Source: Prochilodus magdalenae (lineage: Eukaryota; Chordata; Actinopteri; Characiformes; Prochilodontidae). Taken from it: a stretch of 64,000 nt of DNA. This document shows, piece by piece, positions 13,061-25,640 of the stretch. Position 1 is the stretch's first letter. The number at the start of each line of letters is the position of its first letter. The notes under the pieces are model-generated. The model was not told where the DNA came from. It searched no databases and was given only the letters and a program-made list of their open reading frames with translations. A program made the position numbers and the translations under genes. The stretch covers positions 118,501-182,500 of the forward strand of contig JAMWET010006552.1 in NCBI GenBank assembly GCA_024036415.1. Reading direction: 5' to 3'.

Positions 13061-13619
13061 AAGGATCCTCATAGAGAGCTTCCATTTCATTTTACCGGGA
13101 AGGCTTTACACTAGATGTTGGAACATTGCTGTGATGAATTCATCATTCTCTGTCACTGCAGAGAGCGCTGTTCCCACTGTGCAACTGCTTTGAAGCTCAG
13201 TGCTATGTGTGGGCTTAATACCTCTCCAGTCAACACTTAGTGAGAGTCATGGTGACCTTGAGTTTATGTCTGGCAGCTCCAGAGCGCTCTGTTCTGCTGG
13301 CAATGTTGTTCTATGGAGATTGTAAACTTACCAGACCTAATAGTTTGTAATCCCTCCACAAGCACCAATAACAGCTGTGATGGTATTTGGCATGTACTGG
13401 ATACGTTTATGGATGTGGATGGGCCGGGTTTGGTGTCTGGATACTTTTGGACACACAAGTGCTCACTTTTCTGAAGTAAAGGTACAAAAAAATCACTGTT
13501 TTCTTTCAGCTTTGATTCAGTTTCAGTTACAGGTAGTAAAGCACATTGATTTGACTCCATCAATTGTTTCTGATGTCTCTCTTTTATGTTTTAATTTTTT
13601 AGCCGGTTGATAGTTTATT

Positions 13620-14312
13620 AGACCAACAGTAACTAAAACTCATGCTAAAAACTCTATATTTAAAAAACACCAGTAACTAAAAATGCATACCAAAAAAAAC
13701 GACACTAAAAACCACCAGTAGCTAAAAACTTTATACTAAAAACCACCAGTAACTAAAAACTTATACTAAAAACCACCAGTAACTAAAAACTTATACTAAA
13801 AACCACCAGTAACTAAAAACTTTATACTAAAAACCACCAGTAACTAAAAACTTATACTAAAAACCACCAGTAACTAAAAACTTATACTAAAAACCGCCAG
13901 TAACTAAAAACTTATACTAAAAACTTATACTAAAAACCACCAGTAACTAAAAACTTATACTAAAAACCACCAGTAACTAAAAACTTATACTAAAAACTTA
14001 TACTAAAAACCACCAGTAACTAAAAACTTATACTAAAAACTTATACTAAAAACCACCAGTAACTAAAAACCACCAGTAACTAAAAACTTATACTAAAAAC
14101 TTATACTAAAAACTTATACTAAAAACCACCAGTAACTAAAAACTTATACTAAAAACCACCAGTAACTAAAAACTTATACTAAAAACCACCAGTAACTAAA
14201 AACTTATACTAAAAAACTTATACTAAAAACCACCAGTAACTAAAAACTTATACTAAAAACCAACAGTAACTAAAAAACTTTATAAAACTTTATACTAAAA
14301 AACCCAGATAAA
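13620..14312. repeat. Minisatellite, 30-bp unit with a 14-bp sub-unit
   Basis: The array is built from ACCACCAGTAACTAAAAACT followed by TATACTAAAA (30 bp), with extra 14-bp copies of AAACTTATACTAAA inserted at several points. It ends about 430 bp upstream of the p2ry12 start codon, so its length could alter spacing in the upstream region. That is inference only. Confidence 0.93.
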
Positions 14313-14738
14313 TATTTATGGGTATGGCTGGAATTAGTCTGTATATTTTACCCAAAATTACTGCAAAGTAATGTGACTTTTGTTTTGACTTTACACTTGT
14401 TTAGTTGACATCTAGAACCTGTTGTAAATGTAACATCTTACATCATATAAACCATATTAATTATCTACTGCTTTATACACTTACCTGGTTAATAAGTAAT
14501 AAGAATACTCTTAGGGGGAAGTGTAGCTCTTACAAACCTGACCAACAATAACTTCTTTAATAAAAGTAAACTTGAATAATATCTGATTTCCTTGTTTTTC
14601 CTTGTGTGAACCTCATGTTTGCACATTTTAGCACTTTTCCTTGAGTACAATTATAATATGAACTTTTGCCCTCATATTTTGGTTTTTCTATTTATAACAG
14701 TTCGTTTCATTGGTTTACATTCATCCCCAGAAACCCTC
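14313..14738 (+). promoter_or_regulatory. 5' flank of p2ry12 with two candidate splice acceptors
   Basis: The coding exon is preceded by pyrimidine-rich sequence ending in AG at 14699-14700 (TTTCTATTTATAACAG) and again at 14729-14730 (TTACATTCATCCCCAG), 8 bp before the ATG. Mammalian P2RY12 has non-coding 5' exons spliced to a single coding exon, so one of these is likely the acceptor. The open frame extends upstream to 14619, but those 40 codons would precede or cross the acceptors and look like intron. Confidence 0.5.
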
Positions 14739-15809
14739 ATGGAGCTGTCAGCGATCCCGGTCCACCTCAGCAACCAGACCTATGGAAATGCATCATGTTC
14801 CCGTGACAATGTGCTAAAGACGACCGTCTTCCCTATCCTGTATTCCATCCTCTTCCTCCTCGGATTGTCCCTCAACGGCCTGGCGGTGTGGGTGTTCTTC
14901 AGCATCCCCAGCCGCTCCCACTTCATCATCTACCTGAAGAACATAGTGGTGGCAGATGTCCTCATGACCCTCACCTTCCCATTTAAGATCCTGTCCGACT
15001 CCAAGGTGGCCTCCATCGCCGTCCGTGTCTTCGTCTGCCGGGTGTCTTCCGTACTCTTCTACCTCACCATGTACATCAGCATCCTCTTTTTCGGACTGAT
15101 CAGCATTGACCGCTGCAGGAAGACTCTCTGGCCCTTTGTGGGCACCAGTGCCAGACGGCTGGCCTTCAGAAAGCTCCTCTCGTGTGCCATCTGGACAACC
15201 CTCCTGGCCCTGTCACTGCCCAACGTTATCCTTACCAGCCAGCCGCCCACTTCCAAGGACTTCAAGTGCAGTGACCTGAAGACTCCACTGGGGCTGAAGT
15301 GGCACGAAGTGGTCAACCACATCTGCCAGATTATCTTCTGGGGCAACCTATTAATTGTAGTAGTGTGCTACACGCTCATTACCAAAGAGCTTTACAGGTC
15401 ATTTACACGAACCCATGCCCAAAGCGGACCAGCGCAAGGGTACCCTGGGGGGACCAGTGAATGCCGGAGGAAGAAGAAGAAGGTACGGGTGAACGTGTTC
15501 CTTGTTCTAGCTGTGTTCTTCATATGCTTTGTGCCCTTCCACTTCGCCCGTGTGCCCTACACCATGACCCAGACGAAGGAGCGCATGTTCGACTGCCAAC
15601 AAAAACTGATCTTCTTCCAGGTGAAAGAGAGCACCCTCTGGCTGTCCTCCCTCAACTCCCTGCTGGACCCACTCATCTATTTCTTCCTCTGCAAGTCCTT
15701 CAGGGACTCCCTGTTCAATATCTTACACCTCTCACCAGGGAGGTGTAGGGCACTACAGAACAGTATGGACACTACCGCAGGCAGCAGCCCTGCACTGAAC
15801 CCCATATAA
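14739..15809 (+). CDS. p2ry12: P2Y purinoceptor 12 (ADP receptor)
   Basis: 356-residue class A GPCR (mammalian P2RY12 is about 342). I chose the ATG at 14739 because it follows two candidate acceptors and gives the usual short N-terminus with two N-glycosylation sites (N12, N17). Seven hydrophobic segments run from about residue 28 to 320. Family features present are the paired cysteines C100/C177 and C20/C286 (the second pair matching the thienopyridine-sensitive pair in human P2Y12), WHEVVNHIC in TM5, [12 protein letters not shown] in TM6 (H268, R271), KESTLWL before TM7 (K296) and DPLIY at 310-314. The match to P2RY12 is closer than to P2RY13 or P2RY14, notably [15 protein letters not shown] in loop 3 and LCKSFR. 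In mammals it senses ADP through Gi on platelets and microglia; thrombocytes and microglia are the expected sites in fish. Oddity: the TM3 motif is DRC (124-126), not DRY. Confidence 0.93.
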   Translation: MELSAIPVHLSNQTYGNASCSRDNVLKTTVFPILYSILFLLGLSLNGLAVWVFFSIPSRSHFIIYLKNIVVADVLMTLTFPFKILSDSKVASIAVRVFVCRVSSVLFYLTMYISILFFGLISIDRCRKTLWPFVGTSARRLAFRKLLSCAIWTTLLALSLPNVILTSQPPTSKDFKCSDLKTPLGLKWHEVVNHICQIIFWGNLLIVVVCYTLITKELYRSFTRTHAQSGPAQGYPGGTSECRRKKKKVRVNVFLVLAVFFICFVPFHFARVPYTMTQTKERMFDCQQKLIFFQVKESTLWLSSLNSLLDPLIYFFLCKSFRDSLFNILHLSPGRCRALQNSMDTTAGSSPALNPI

Positions 15810-16499
15810 ACCAAGAGGACTTTTATCTCAGTGACTGTGAGCGCAAATCAATTCTGGCAAATCAATTTTTCGTGCTTTCTGATATGGGCTACCCTGACTA
15901 ATCGTTACAGTTAATTCGGCTTCTTTCAGTTTATAATATTTTAAACTATTTTTGCATTTATGAACATGAACAGTATAACTTACAGTAGCTTAATTATCCA
16001 ATCAGTTATTTTGTGAACACAAATCGTGGACAAAAGATCCCAATCGTACTTCGTACTAATTGTTTCCCAAGTAGCTAACATTTTCTAGCAGCTACTGGAA
16101 GTTATAAATAGCATTTCATGCATAGCAGCAGTTGTCCTATTGACAAACCATTAAAACTGCATCTAGCGGACACCAATGGGGGATGTTCAGTCTGATGTAA
16201 ATAATTACTTTCGGAGTGAAACATGCCGACAGACCCCCAAAACAAATGACAGTCACAGAACACGTAAACCTTTTCAGTCATTTCCTTGTTTATTCAGGCA
16301 CCAGTGTGGGTTAAAAAGGGTCTCACTTCTTTCCACTCCAATCCGCTAGTCAACATGGGTGGGTTGGAGCCTCTACTGAGACTACATATAGTCTTTGTGT
16401 TTTACGGGGTGTTTCTTGTTATGAACTACATCATTATTTTCTGGTTATCAGCTGTTTTAACGTGCTGCTCAGCTAAAGCGAAGACAGCTAGCCTTAGCT
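15810..16499. other. 3' flank of p2ry12, likely 3' UTR then intergenic
   Basis: I see no canonical AATAAA in the first few hundred bases after the stop, so I cannot place the transcript end. No other gene is visible. Confidence 0.4.
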
Positions 16500-16612
16500 A
16501 GCCATTTCTGCTTTAGCTGGATAGCTAGCCTAAGTTCTGTATTAGCTAGCCAGCTAGCTGTCTGTAGATTGGGTATTTGCTAGTGGGTGCTAAGGTTAGC
16601 TAGGTTCGCTAA
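16485..16612. repeat. GCTAGC-rich low-complexity patch
   Basis: Repeated GCTAGC, TTAGCTAG and AGCTAGCC words. Similar patches occur at 5380-5480 and 28110-28160. Confidence 0.6.
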
Positions 16613-16827
16613 CTATCTAACATTAGAGCCCACTGGCAGCAAACCATTTACTTCATCGCTTTAAGAATTGCAACCCAACTTATCGACTGCAGACATCTCC
16701 TTTTCTCTTTCCCATCACGAGGAAAGTGCTAGAATGATGACTACGTAGTATTTTAGAAACACAGCAGTTCAACCACTGAACCTCAGCCAGTAAAGCAATG
16801 GGAGAACTTTCACTCCATGACAGTTTG

Positions 16828-17250
<423 letters not shown>

Positions 17251-17655
17251 ATATAATTATTATTATTATTATATATAGCTATATATATTATTAGCTTGGA
17301 AGCATTAGTACATTCCATTAGTATAGAATTCTTCAGAAACTAAAATAACTGTGTTGAAAGAAATGGTCTTTTAGAAATAAGAAGCTACTTTATGTTCAGC
17401 TGCTACAAATTCAGGTTGAGATAACTGAAAATAATCCACCACATGTATTTCAAAACGCCTCATCTCTTATGAAGCTCTATGGAGACAATCATAAAGCAAA
17501 AGGCAAATGGGACAAAGCCATGTAGGCTAAAAATATTTCCTTGTACTGCTCATTTACTCTCACTCAGAGCATGCAAAAACGTTCTCTGGAGGTTCTGGAG
17601 CAAGTGGAGGAAGTCACACAGTTTTGGACCATTGTGTTATATACTGTACGTTTGC

Positions 17656-17895
17656 ATATCATCGCTGTCCTAAGAAAAACAAGTATATCCAAAATGGCAA
17701 CTTTGCAGGAGAGGCCAAAAACCTCATTTAGATTTAGTACAAGTCAAGGGAAACAGACTTCATTCCAAGTGGGTTTGGACAAATTCTGTTAGTCCATTCA
17801 TCATCACATGTTCACACAGTGTGAACAGCAGCTGGTGTGTGCTGTGTTCAACAAAATCAACAGAAATAGAGAAACAAAGTTTTTTATTAGGACCG
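17656..17895 (-). mobile_element. MITE family A, copy 1 (reverse)
   Basis: It starts with ATATCATCGCTGTCCTAAGA, then AAGTATATCCAAAATGGCAA and GGAGAGGCCAAAAACCTCAT. The central part matches the reverse of the copy at 20577-20834. The right terminal repeat is degraded where a TA/CA microsatellite has grown. Confidence 0.7.
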
Positions 17896-17906
17896 TGACA
17901 ATGTAT

Positions 17907-18018
<112 letters not shown>

Positions 18019-18669
18019 ATAATGCAAATTTCATTGTGTTGCCAAAACATTTGAGTTTTTGTCTTTGGCAACGACGTACATCCTGAGCGAATGCTAATGC
18101 AAACCAGGGCACGTCTTTGATAGGGCTTTTTGATAAGAGCTCCCCATGAACTAGATATCAGAAGTATCATGTGATACAGCACATGCAAAGCTTTAACATT
18201 TCCATGTTTTGTAAATAGTGATGATTCCAGGGAACGCTGCTGAATGGCTACATGCGCAACGTCTCTTAGATACATTTGCATTGCGTTTCTTTGGAACATT
18301 TCTAAATAATAAACAAATGATGCCATAAATAAATGAATAAATGCAGCATGAACCGTCAGCAGAGCTATCCCAGCACATCATGACTCACTGAAAAAGGTCC
18401 CATGCTGAATGAAACAAGGGGAAGGAATATTGCACCAGGCAGCAATATGTCATTTTACTCCAGATTTACTCTCACTAGGCATGCAAAGCAGGCCTCTGGA
18501 GCGTGTGGGAAAGCGCTCACAAGGTTTTCTACAACTTCTCCACCTCTATGCAAACAAAGAAACCTCTCACAGTTGGAGATGGTATAAAACAGGCAGCAGC
18601 TTTTTTATGAACATATGAATAGACATCTACAGCAGATAGAACGGAGACTGGAAGTGTCTGGATTAGAGA

Positions 18670-18915
18670 CGGCTCCTTATCTTGATGCTTTAGTGTAGAA
18701 TAAAAGTGAAGACATAAAACTATAAACCAGCACAGTCCACCTTAAACACCTCCAGAATGGAGCTTTACAGGAGGAGGAACCAGCTTTCTTAACCTGCAGT
18801 GGAGCTGATCGAACAAGGTTTATTTCTAAGCAGGTTTGGAGCGATTCTATTGGTTGCTCCATCATGAATATTCACTAACCTGAAAGGAGAACTAGAGCTT
18901 TTACACTGAGCTATA
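18670..18915 (-). mobile_element. MITE family B, copy 1 (reverse, partial)
   Basis: It contains CAGTCCACCTTAAACACCTC, CAGAATGGAGCTTTACAGGA, AACCTGCAGTGGAGCTGATC and AACAAGGTTTATTTCTAAGC, the reverse complement of the right half of the full-length copy at 37379-37888. The outer terminal repeat is lost. Confidence 0.75.
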
Positions 18916-18970
18916 AAAAAAAGAGGTACACGTTTTTGTGCAACAAAATATGCCCTCATCATCAAAAGAA

Positions 18971-19686
18971 CAGCTGCACCCAGAAGGAGGTGTGGGAGTG
19001 CAGTGCTGCTGGGAAGGAAGATAAAGGTCACCAGGATCAATAACTGATGATGCATTTAGACTGATATGGGTAATATCTATTGAGCTACACATACAGAAGT
19101 CTGTCTCTCAGTATGACTAACCCAACATGCCAGACGTCTCTGCATGGTGTCGTAAAGGTTCCTAATGGTGTCCTGTGATAATCCATCCCATGCAGCTTGA
19201 ATATTCTCACACAGTTCCGGCAGATGGTGCAGTAGGGGTGGAGGTGAAGTGACACCAGCCCTTCTGGACACGTGACAACAAATCGTTCATCTTGGTGCTG
19301 ACCACGAGGTTTCGATGGGCGTCTCCACCAAGACTAAAGCGGGACTCGTCACTGAAGATGACCCGCTGCCATTCTGAGTCACTCCATGACAGCCTGGCAC
19401 GACACCATTGTGGTCTGGGGTGATGTTGACAGACATCATAATGGTCAGTGTGCATGTAGTCCTGTGTGGTGCAGCCGTCTGCCAACAATGCTTGCACCAA
19501 CAGGGTGACTCATGGAGGACATCACTGTTCGCTGAATCTCGGCAGTCGTGGCTGTTGGGTCAGTCAGGTATATGGCCTGTCCGTGCTTACATCACACGTG
19601 TGGACGAGTGTAAAACTCAAATCGTGCTCATGTCAAACCTACTCACCAAGTTTCATTCCTACCGGTTGGTTCCTTCTGGGTGCAGC
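18971..19686 (-). mobile_element. MITE family C (deleted Tc1-like element), copy 1
   Basis: The ends are inverted repeats: CAGCTGCACCCAGAAGGA at the left and TCCTTCTGGGTGCAG at the right. Minus-strand frames encode transposase pieces: QWCRARLSWSDSEWQRVIF, SDESRF (a catalytic-Asp block) and, after an internal deletion, IQAAWDGLSQDTIRNLYDTM, the usual C-terminal block of Tc1 transposases. The part between, including the second Asp and the Glu, is absent. It is therefore a non-autonomous deletion derivative with decayed coding. Confidence 0.8.
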
Positions 19687-19689
19687 AAG

Positions 19690-20266
19690 TACCCAGTGTA
19701 AGCTGAGTGTAAATCGTCAATATGGGGCTTGCATAACAAGGGCTCTGAGTCGCGTGTACTTGCCGTTCCTTCCTTTTGCGCAAGGGACTTTTGCTGGCCT
19801 TGCAGCAGGAACTCTATTTTAGAACTCTACTTTACTCTACTTTAAACGAAATCTGCCACACCCTCCTGCAGCACTGCAGTTCGCAAGGATGCTCACGTCA
19901 ACATAATACTGACCTTGAGCACGTAGGCAGAAGGAAGCAACTGTGGTCTGGCGAAAACCAAAAAAGATGCACAAGCATTTTTCAACGCCCTTGCCTGAGG
20001 TCCCGCACGGTGCCTGTCAGTGCTGCTTGGAATCAGATTAGCCATTTCATACCAAAGGAAGGGAAAGCACTGTCTTCTAGATCTGCATATCATCACATGG
20101 TTTTGAACTTTGGTCAGATGGAGAAAGTAATTAGACAGATAGCAGATTCACTTTTCTATGACTTCTCTTTCCCCCCCAACCCCCCACGCCCCCCTCTCAC
20201 TGTTGCTTCACTTTTCTATAAGGAGCGGAAAAAGCTGTACGCCAGTGGTATCTTTCGTTTGGGTGT
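19690..20266. other. Non-genic sequence, nothing recognised
   Basis: A 241-codon open frame (19776-20501) runs through unique sequence, a GA microsatellite and the start of a MITE, so it is unlikely to be a gene. A C-rich patch lies at 20170-20200. Confidence 0.4.
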
Positions 20267-20273
20267 AAAGAGA

Positions 20274-20322
<49 letters not shown>
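20267..20322. repeat. (GA)n microsatellite
   Basis: About 25 GA units. Confidence 0.9.
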
Positions 20323-20324
<2 letters not shown>

Positions 20325-20398
20325 TTAGATATGTGTTATGTTGTGAATAACTCAGTCAAGAAATCATTAGTAAATCTTAATAAAATTAAGATTTACAG

Positions 20399-21167
20399 CA
20401 CATCAAAAGTTTGGAAACGCCCAACTAAAAGGGATGGTGTTGGTGGTCTTAAAGCCTCTACAGTCTTACACTTAACAGCTCCAACTGATGAGAGTCTGTG
20501 ACAGTACATATCCTGATATACCACATATCCTCTTAATGTACCACAGTATGATATTTCCCCATATCTCCACCTCTAATATATCATCGCTGTCCAATGAAAA
20601 ACATGTATCTCCATTTTTGTCAATTTTTACTTTGATGCTTCATTTGATCACATGACCTGTTGTTTACATAGTGTGAATATTTAATGATGAATGGACCAAC
20701 AGAAATGGCCCCAAACTGCTCGGAAAGATGTCTGGTTCCATTGACTTCCATTAAAATCAGGTTAGGTTTTTGTTCTCTCGTGTAAAGTTACTATTTGGAG
20801 ATACTTGTTTTTCTTTGGATAGCGACGATATATTTAGTGGTGTAAAAACTTTGATCTCTTTTCCTGCACAGTGTAAAAGCTCTAGTTCTCCTTTCAGGTT
20901 AGTGAATATTCATGGTGGACCAACCAATAGAATCGCTCCAAACCTGCTTAGTAATAAACCTTGTTCTATATCAGCTCCACTGCAGGTTAGCAAAGCTGGT
21001 TCATCCTCCTGTAAAGCTCCATTCTGGAGGTGTTTAAGGTGGACTGTGTAATTCCGTGAGTGCATTTCTATAGTTTGATGTGTTCACTTATTCCAAAGCA
21101 AAGCATTAAGATAAATATAAGGAGAAGCCAACATGAGTGGCCATGTCAAACTTTCCACTGGTAGTGT
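20399..21167 (+). mobile_element. MITE family B, copy 2, interrupted by a MITE A
   Basis: The left end is CATCAAAAGTTTGGAAACGC and the right end TGTCAAACTTTCCACTGGTA. They are diverged inverted repeats of the ACTACCAGTCAAAAGTTTG type common in fish Tc1/mariner-like MITEs. The interior matches 37379-37888 except that a complete MITE A is inserted at CCTCTAATATAT/TTTAGTGGTG. Confidence 0.85.
20577..20834 (+). mobile_element. MITE family A, copy 2, full length, nested in MITE B
   Basis: The terminal inverted repeats are long: left ATATATCATCGCTGTCCAAT continuing to AAACATGTATCTCCATTTTT, right GGAGATACTTGTTTTTCTTT continuing to GGATAGCGACGATATAT. The body carries CACATGACCTG, ATGGACCAACAGAAATGGCC and GTCTGGTTCCATTGACTTCC. 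TA/TATA at both edges fits a TA-targeting (Tc1/mariner-like) MITE. No coding capacity. Confidence 0.85.
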
Positions 21168-22360
21168 AAGTAATTAGTTTGGGTCATTGGGTTTCAACCT
21201 GTAGAACTGAAACTGAACGATTGGGCATAGAAGCATTCAGGTCCTGTATTTGCCCACAGATGGGGGTGCCCACTATGTCTGGATGTTGGAAAAATGATAT
21301 AGTGGTGGCCTGTCTGGGCTGTCCACAACCTGTTGACCATGTGTACGTCCTCTCCCATAACCAGACCGCACCTGTAAACATTTACATATCTGCCATTTCT
21401 ATATGGGTGCCTTATTTGTTTTTGTCTATGAGTTTGTATACATATACGAAATATAGTATGAAGGTTCCTTAGAATGGAAAACTGTATTTACATGTTCATG
21501 GCTAAAGGACATAGAACTGACATACCGTGGACCTCACTGTTGTTCCTCCTTTCAATACAAGTCCTGCATTCACAAAAGAAAAAGATTCACAATGCAGAAG
21601 ATTCCGAAACCCTAGCCTGTTACATAACAATCCTGATGGTCCACATGATCAACACGGGTGGAAGTTAGCACCAACGGAACTAGAGCAAAGGTGGGCCAAC
21701 GCAGCCGGGTCAAAGCTTTAGCCCCAGTGGGCTCAGAGGAGCCTTGGCTGCCAAGAGAATGTAATCAGACCTTAAAAGTTTGCTGGATGAGGCAGCGAAG
21801 ATGAAGTAAGGGTTTTTCTTTGACTCCAACTGTATTTTCTGACTGCTTCATCGATTTTGAGTGGCTTGCTAAATTGGCTCACCTCTTTTGACATTTTCAA
21901 CCAGTTGAATTGACTCAGGCTTCAAGTTTTAATCAGTGGCGGCTTTTCTTGTCCAAGCCAAATCGAAGCTACAGTAAAGAAACCGGACACATGGGCCAGA
22001 TGTGGACCAGTCAAGCAACAGGTCCGTTAGGAGTCATGTCTGATTTTCTGGCAAAAGAAAGAGTCTCCCTGCCATCTGCTGTAGGAAGGATGATTGTAGA
22101 ACCTGCAAAGTTTGGAGAGGCAGTTGAGGGACTAGTTTCCAGCTCCAGAAGTTCATTTCTGCTGGTTGAAGGAATCCAACTGTCGATATGATCTAATGAG
22201 TTCCTTCAAGTCTTCTTTGCTTTTATTTCGCTCCACCTTAGCAACACCCCTTTCCCATGCCTCTCACCTGTGGCTTGTTTCTAGCCCTGCTGAACAGTTG
22301 TTCCCAGGGAAACATTTAGAAAATGTTGCATAACATGGTGTGCAACAGACTCTGAGGATG
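21168..22360. other. Non-genic sequence, nothing recognised
   Basis: Several 60-95 codon open frames occur on both strands, none with a recognisable motif or splice context. Confidence 0.4.
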
Positions 22361-24735
22361 CGTTTCCTTTCATTACATCAGCAGTGATGTGTATAAAAAC
22401 CCCAGTTAAATATATATATCATGCACACCCCGCTATATTTATATATATATAGTGGGGTGTGAGTGACGTGATCCATAGATTGAGAAGAGGTGGTACAGTG
22501 CAGGGAATGTCTCGTTCCATATGTGGTAAATGGCTCCAGAGCAGATGTTAATGATTGGCTAAAAGGAGAGACTGAGCATTTGGGCGTGGCCAAAGACCAT
22601 AGTGTGAAGGAAGTAGCTGAATCTGCACGTGTATGAAAGCGTACTGTCAAGAGCATCTGAACACTGATGGGGCCTACATCCAGAAACTTGTCCAGTACAC
22701 GCCAAATCCAATCAGAGCTGTTACTGGTACTCGTGGAGGTATATACATATATATCCTTCTCTGTGCTTTCTAGTTCTCTTCCCTTTTACAGTCCAGACAT
22801 CTAGCCACTTGAAAAAAGACAACTTTGATGAATTTTTGCATCATTGAAGTACATCTTCTATCAACGAATAAATATAGTGCACTTCCTGTTCTCGGAATAA
22901 TACAGGAAATGATTCAGATTGATATAAGTTGATATAAGAAGCTTCGTTTCTAAGAAGCGAGTCTTTTCATTCCATCCATTTGTCCAACCTGTTTGCTTTA
23001 TTGGCTAAAGTTTAACATTAGGAAAGTTTATTAGGAATTTCTGGGAATGGGGAACATATTGTAGTGAGTCACTATCAGCTTGCGATGCTGTGGGAGGCGT
23101 GGCCATGGACAGTGGCTACACCAGCAAGCTCATAGGTGGTGCTGCGGCTGCAGTAAGCAGGATTGATAAACGTGAGTTGTTACTGTTAGCTTGTATGTGT
23201 TACCAGTGCTATTTGTTGCTGGGTAGTGGGGCAGCGTTGATTAGATGTCAGCTGCCAGCTGCGTGACTTCTCTCCTACGCTGCTGTACTCAATAGAGCCT
23301 TCACTCCCAGCACCTTGCTTCCTGCGTCTTCTTCTATGCTGACACCTGATTATAAATAAAACAGTGATAAATAAAGCTTAATATTAACTAACCCATTTAA
23401 TAAACTATAGATATCCTCGAAAATCATGGAAACACCTTCTAAGGCCACCAAAGACCTGCTGTCAAGCCTGCACACAAGGAAATACAAAAATAAAAATACT
23501 AAAATATTTTGCACAAATTTGTTGCGGCCTGTGTAACTAAAATGCCCAACTAGGCGTTTTCTTTCATTACATCAGCAGTGATGTGTATAAAAAACTCAGT
23601 TAAATATATATATATCACTCACACTCCGCTATATTTATATATATATATATCAGGGTGTGAGTGACGTGATCCATAGATTAATAAGAGGTGCTACAGTGAA
23701 GGGAATGTCTCGTTCCATATGTGGTAAATGGCTCCAGAGCAGATGTTAATGATTGGCTAAAAGGAGAGACTGAGCATTTGGGCGTGGCCAAAGACCATAG
23801 TATGAAGGAAGTAGCTGAATCTACAGGTGTATGGAAGCATACGGTCAAGAGCATCTGAACACTGATGGGGCCTACATCCAGAAACTTGTCCAGTACATGC
23901 CAAATCCAATCACAGCTGTTACTGGTGCTCGTGGAGGTATATACATATATATCCTTCTCTGTGCTTTCTAGTTCTCTTCCCTTTAACAGTCCAGACATCT
24001 AGCCACTTGAAAATAGACAACTTTGATGAATTTTTGCATCATTGAAGTACATCTTCTATCAACGAATAAATATAGTGCACTTCCTGTTCTCGGAATAATA
24101 CAGGAAATGATTCAGATTGATATAAGTTGATATAAGAAGCTTCGTTTCTAAGAAGCGAGTCTTTCCATTCCATCCATTTCTCCAACCTGTTGGCTTTTTT
24201 GGCTAAAGTTAAACATTAGGACAGTTTACTATGAATTTCTGGGAATAGGGAACATATTGTAGTGAGTCACTATCAGCTTGCGATGCTGTGGGAGGCGTGG
24301 CCATGGAGAGTGGCTTCACCAGAAGCTTCATAGGTGGTGCTGCGGCTGCAGTAAGCAGGATTGATAAATGTAAGTTGTTAGTGTTAGCTTGTATATCTTA
24401 CTAGTGCTATTTGGTGCTGGGTAGTGGGGCAGCATTGATTAGATGTCAGCTGCCAGCTGCGTGACTTCTCTCCTACGCTACTGTACTCAATAAAAGAGCC
24501 TAGCACCTTGCTTCCTGCGTCTTCTTTTATGCTGACACCTGATTATAAAAAAAAACAGTGATGAATAAAGCTCAGTTAATAAATTCTAGATATCCTCGTA
24601 AATCATGGAAACACCTTCTAAAGCCACTAAATGACCTGCTGTCAAGCCTGCACACAAGGAAATACAAAAATAACCACAAAAATACTAAAATATTTTGCAC
24701 AAATTTGTTGCGACCCGTTTAACTAGAAGACCACA
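22361..24735. repeat. Tandem duplication, 1,194-bp unit, two copies
   Basis: 22361-23554 and 23555-about 24735 match along their full length at an offset of 1,194 bp, with scattered substitutions and small indels (for example the TA runs near 22440 and 23640, and a loss near 24565). Each unit contains a Tc1-derived stretch (AGAGCAGATGTTAATGATTG, GGGCGTGGCCAAAGACCATA, CATCCAGAAACTTGTCCAGT) also present at 50846-51180. No intact ORF. Confidence 0.95.
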
Positions 24736-24931
24736 AATAGGCCCTGCCCTCATATGTTTTTATATAGCCATGTTCTTTAAAGTTTGAAAGTCCCCTGTTC
24801 AAACTAGACATGCAAGACATCGTCTACCAAGAATTTGAGGACACAATTTGTACATATAAATTTAAATATTAGCCACAATTTTATGTTTTTGTCCCAATAT
24901 CTTAAATGCTAACTGTGGTATTAGGTGATAT

Positions 24932-25107
24932 TGTAGCCCCTCCCACCGGAGTAAGGGGGAGGCTGGGGGACAGAACGAAGATGGAGGTAGAGAGCCATGT
25001 TATGTTGAGCACAAGTTCAGGAATAAAAGTATTGGCTTGTCTGAGGTAACCTCAAGTTGTCTTGCATATAATTACCCACGCACATATTAAGAACCAAGAA
25101 CACGACA
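24932..25107 (+). mobile_element. Possible solo LTR
   Basis: The segment begins TGTAGCCCCTCCCACC and ends ACACGACA (TG...CA), with a GGAATAAAAG polyadenylation-like signal two thirds along, the layout of a short LTR. The flanking five bases (GATAT and CTAAC) are not duplicated, so the bounds or the call may be wrong. Confidence 0.25.
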
Positions 25108-25389
25108 CTAACCAGTCAGCAGGAAACATTCCCAGAGCTTTAGCTAACCATACCTACAAGATTTAACGAAGTTTTAAAGAAGACATTTTAACAGAAGAAG
25201 CGCATTCTCAGCGCAACATTCTGAAAATGTTCTGTGGGTGTTACTGAGATGCTCTCTGGAGAACGTTCTCCTACTTTTAGAAAGAAAATTCTGGGAACCA
25301 AATGAAAACCTCCCGCTGAGAACATTAATGGACCATCACACTGCATATTCTTAGAACGTGTGTAGAGCAGATCATTTCCAGCTGGGTAT

Positions 25390-25640
25390 GGGGCAGGAGG
25401 GTGGCACAGTGGGTATCGTTGTCGAGTCACAGCAGGAATAGACCTGGGTTTGTTGTGTGTGGAGTTTGCATGTTCTCCCTGTGTCCACTTGGGTTTGTTC
25501 CGGGTGCTCCGGTTTCCTCCCACAGTCTAAAGACAGGCATGCAAAGGCTGATAGGAGACGTTAAATTGCACCCCTAGGTGTGAGTGTGTGTGCCAAGGAG
25601 AGAACAAACTGTACACTGAATTTTACTTAATTCAAGTCGT
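25390..25640 (+). repeat. SINE-like repeat, 5' part
   Basis: GGTGGCACAGTGGGTATCG, then GTGTGGAGTTTGCATGTTCT, CCCTGTGTCCACTTGGGT and GTGCTCCGGTTTCCTCCCAC with AGTCTAAAGACAGGCATGCA. This order is a very common teleost repeat with a tRNA-like head. Its usual tail is found only 1.1 kb further on (26723-26812). Confidence 0.75.

Noticed and set aside
14619..14738. Upstream start for p2ry12 adding 40 residues
   Set aside because: Two splice acceptors lie between this ATG and 14739, and the added residues have no counterpart in the family.
19776..20501. 241-codon open frame
   Set aside because: It crosses a GA microsatellite and enters a MITE; no domain is recognised.
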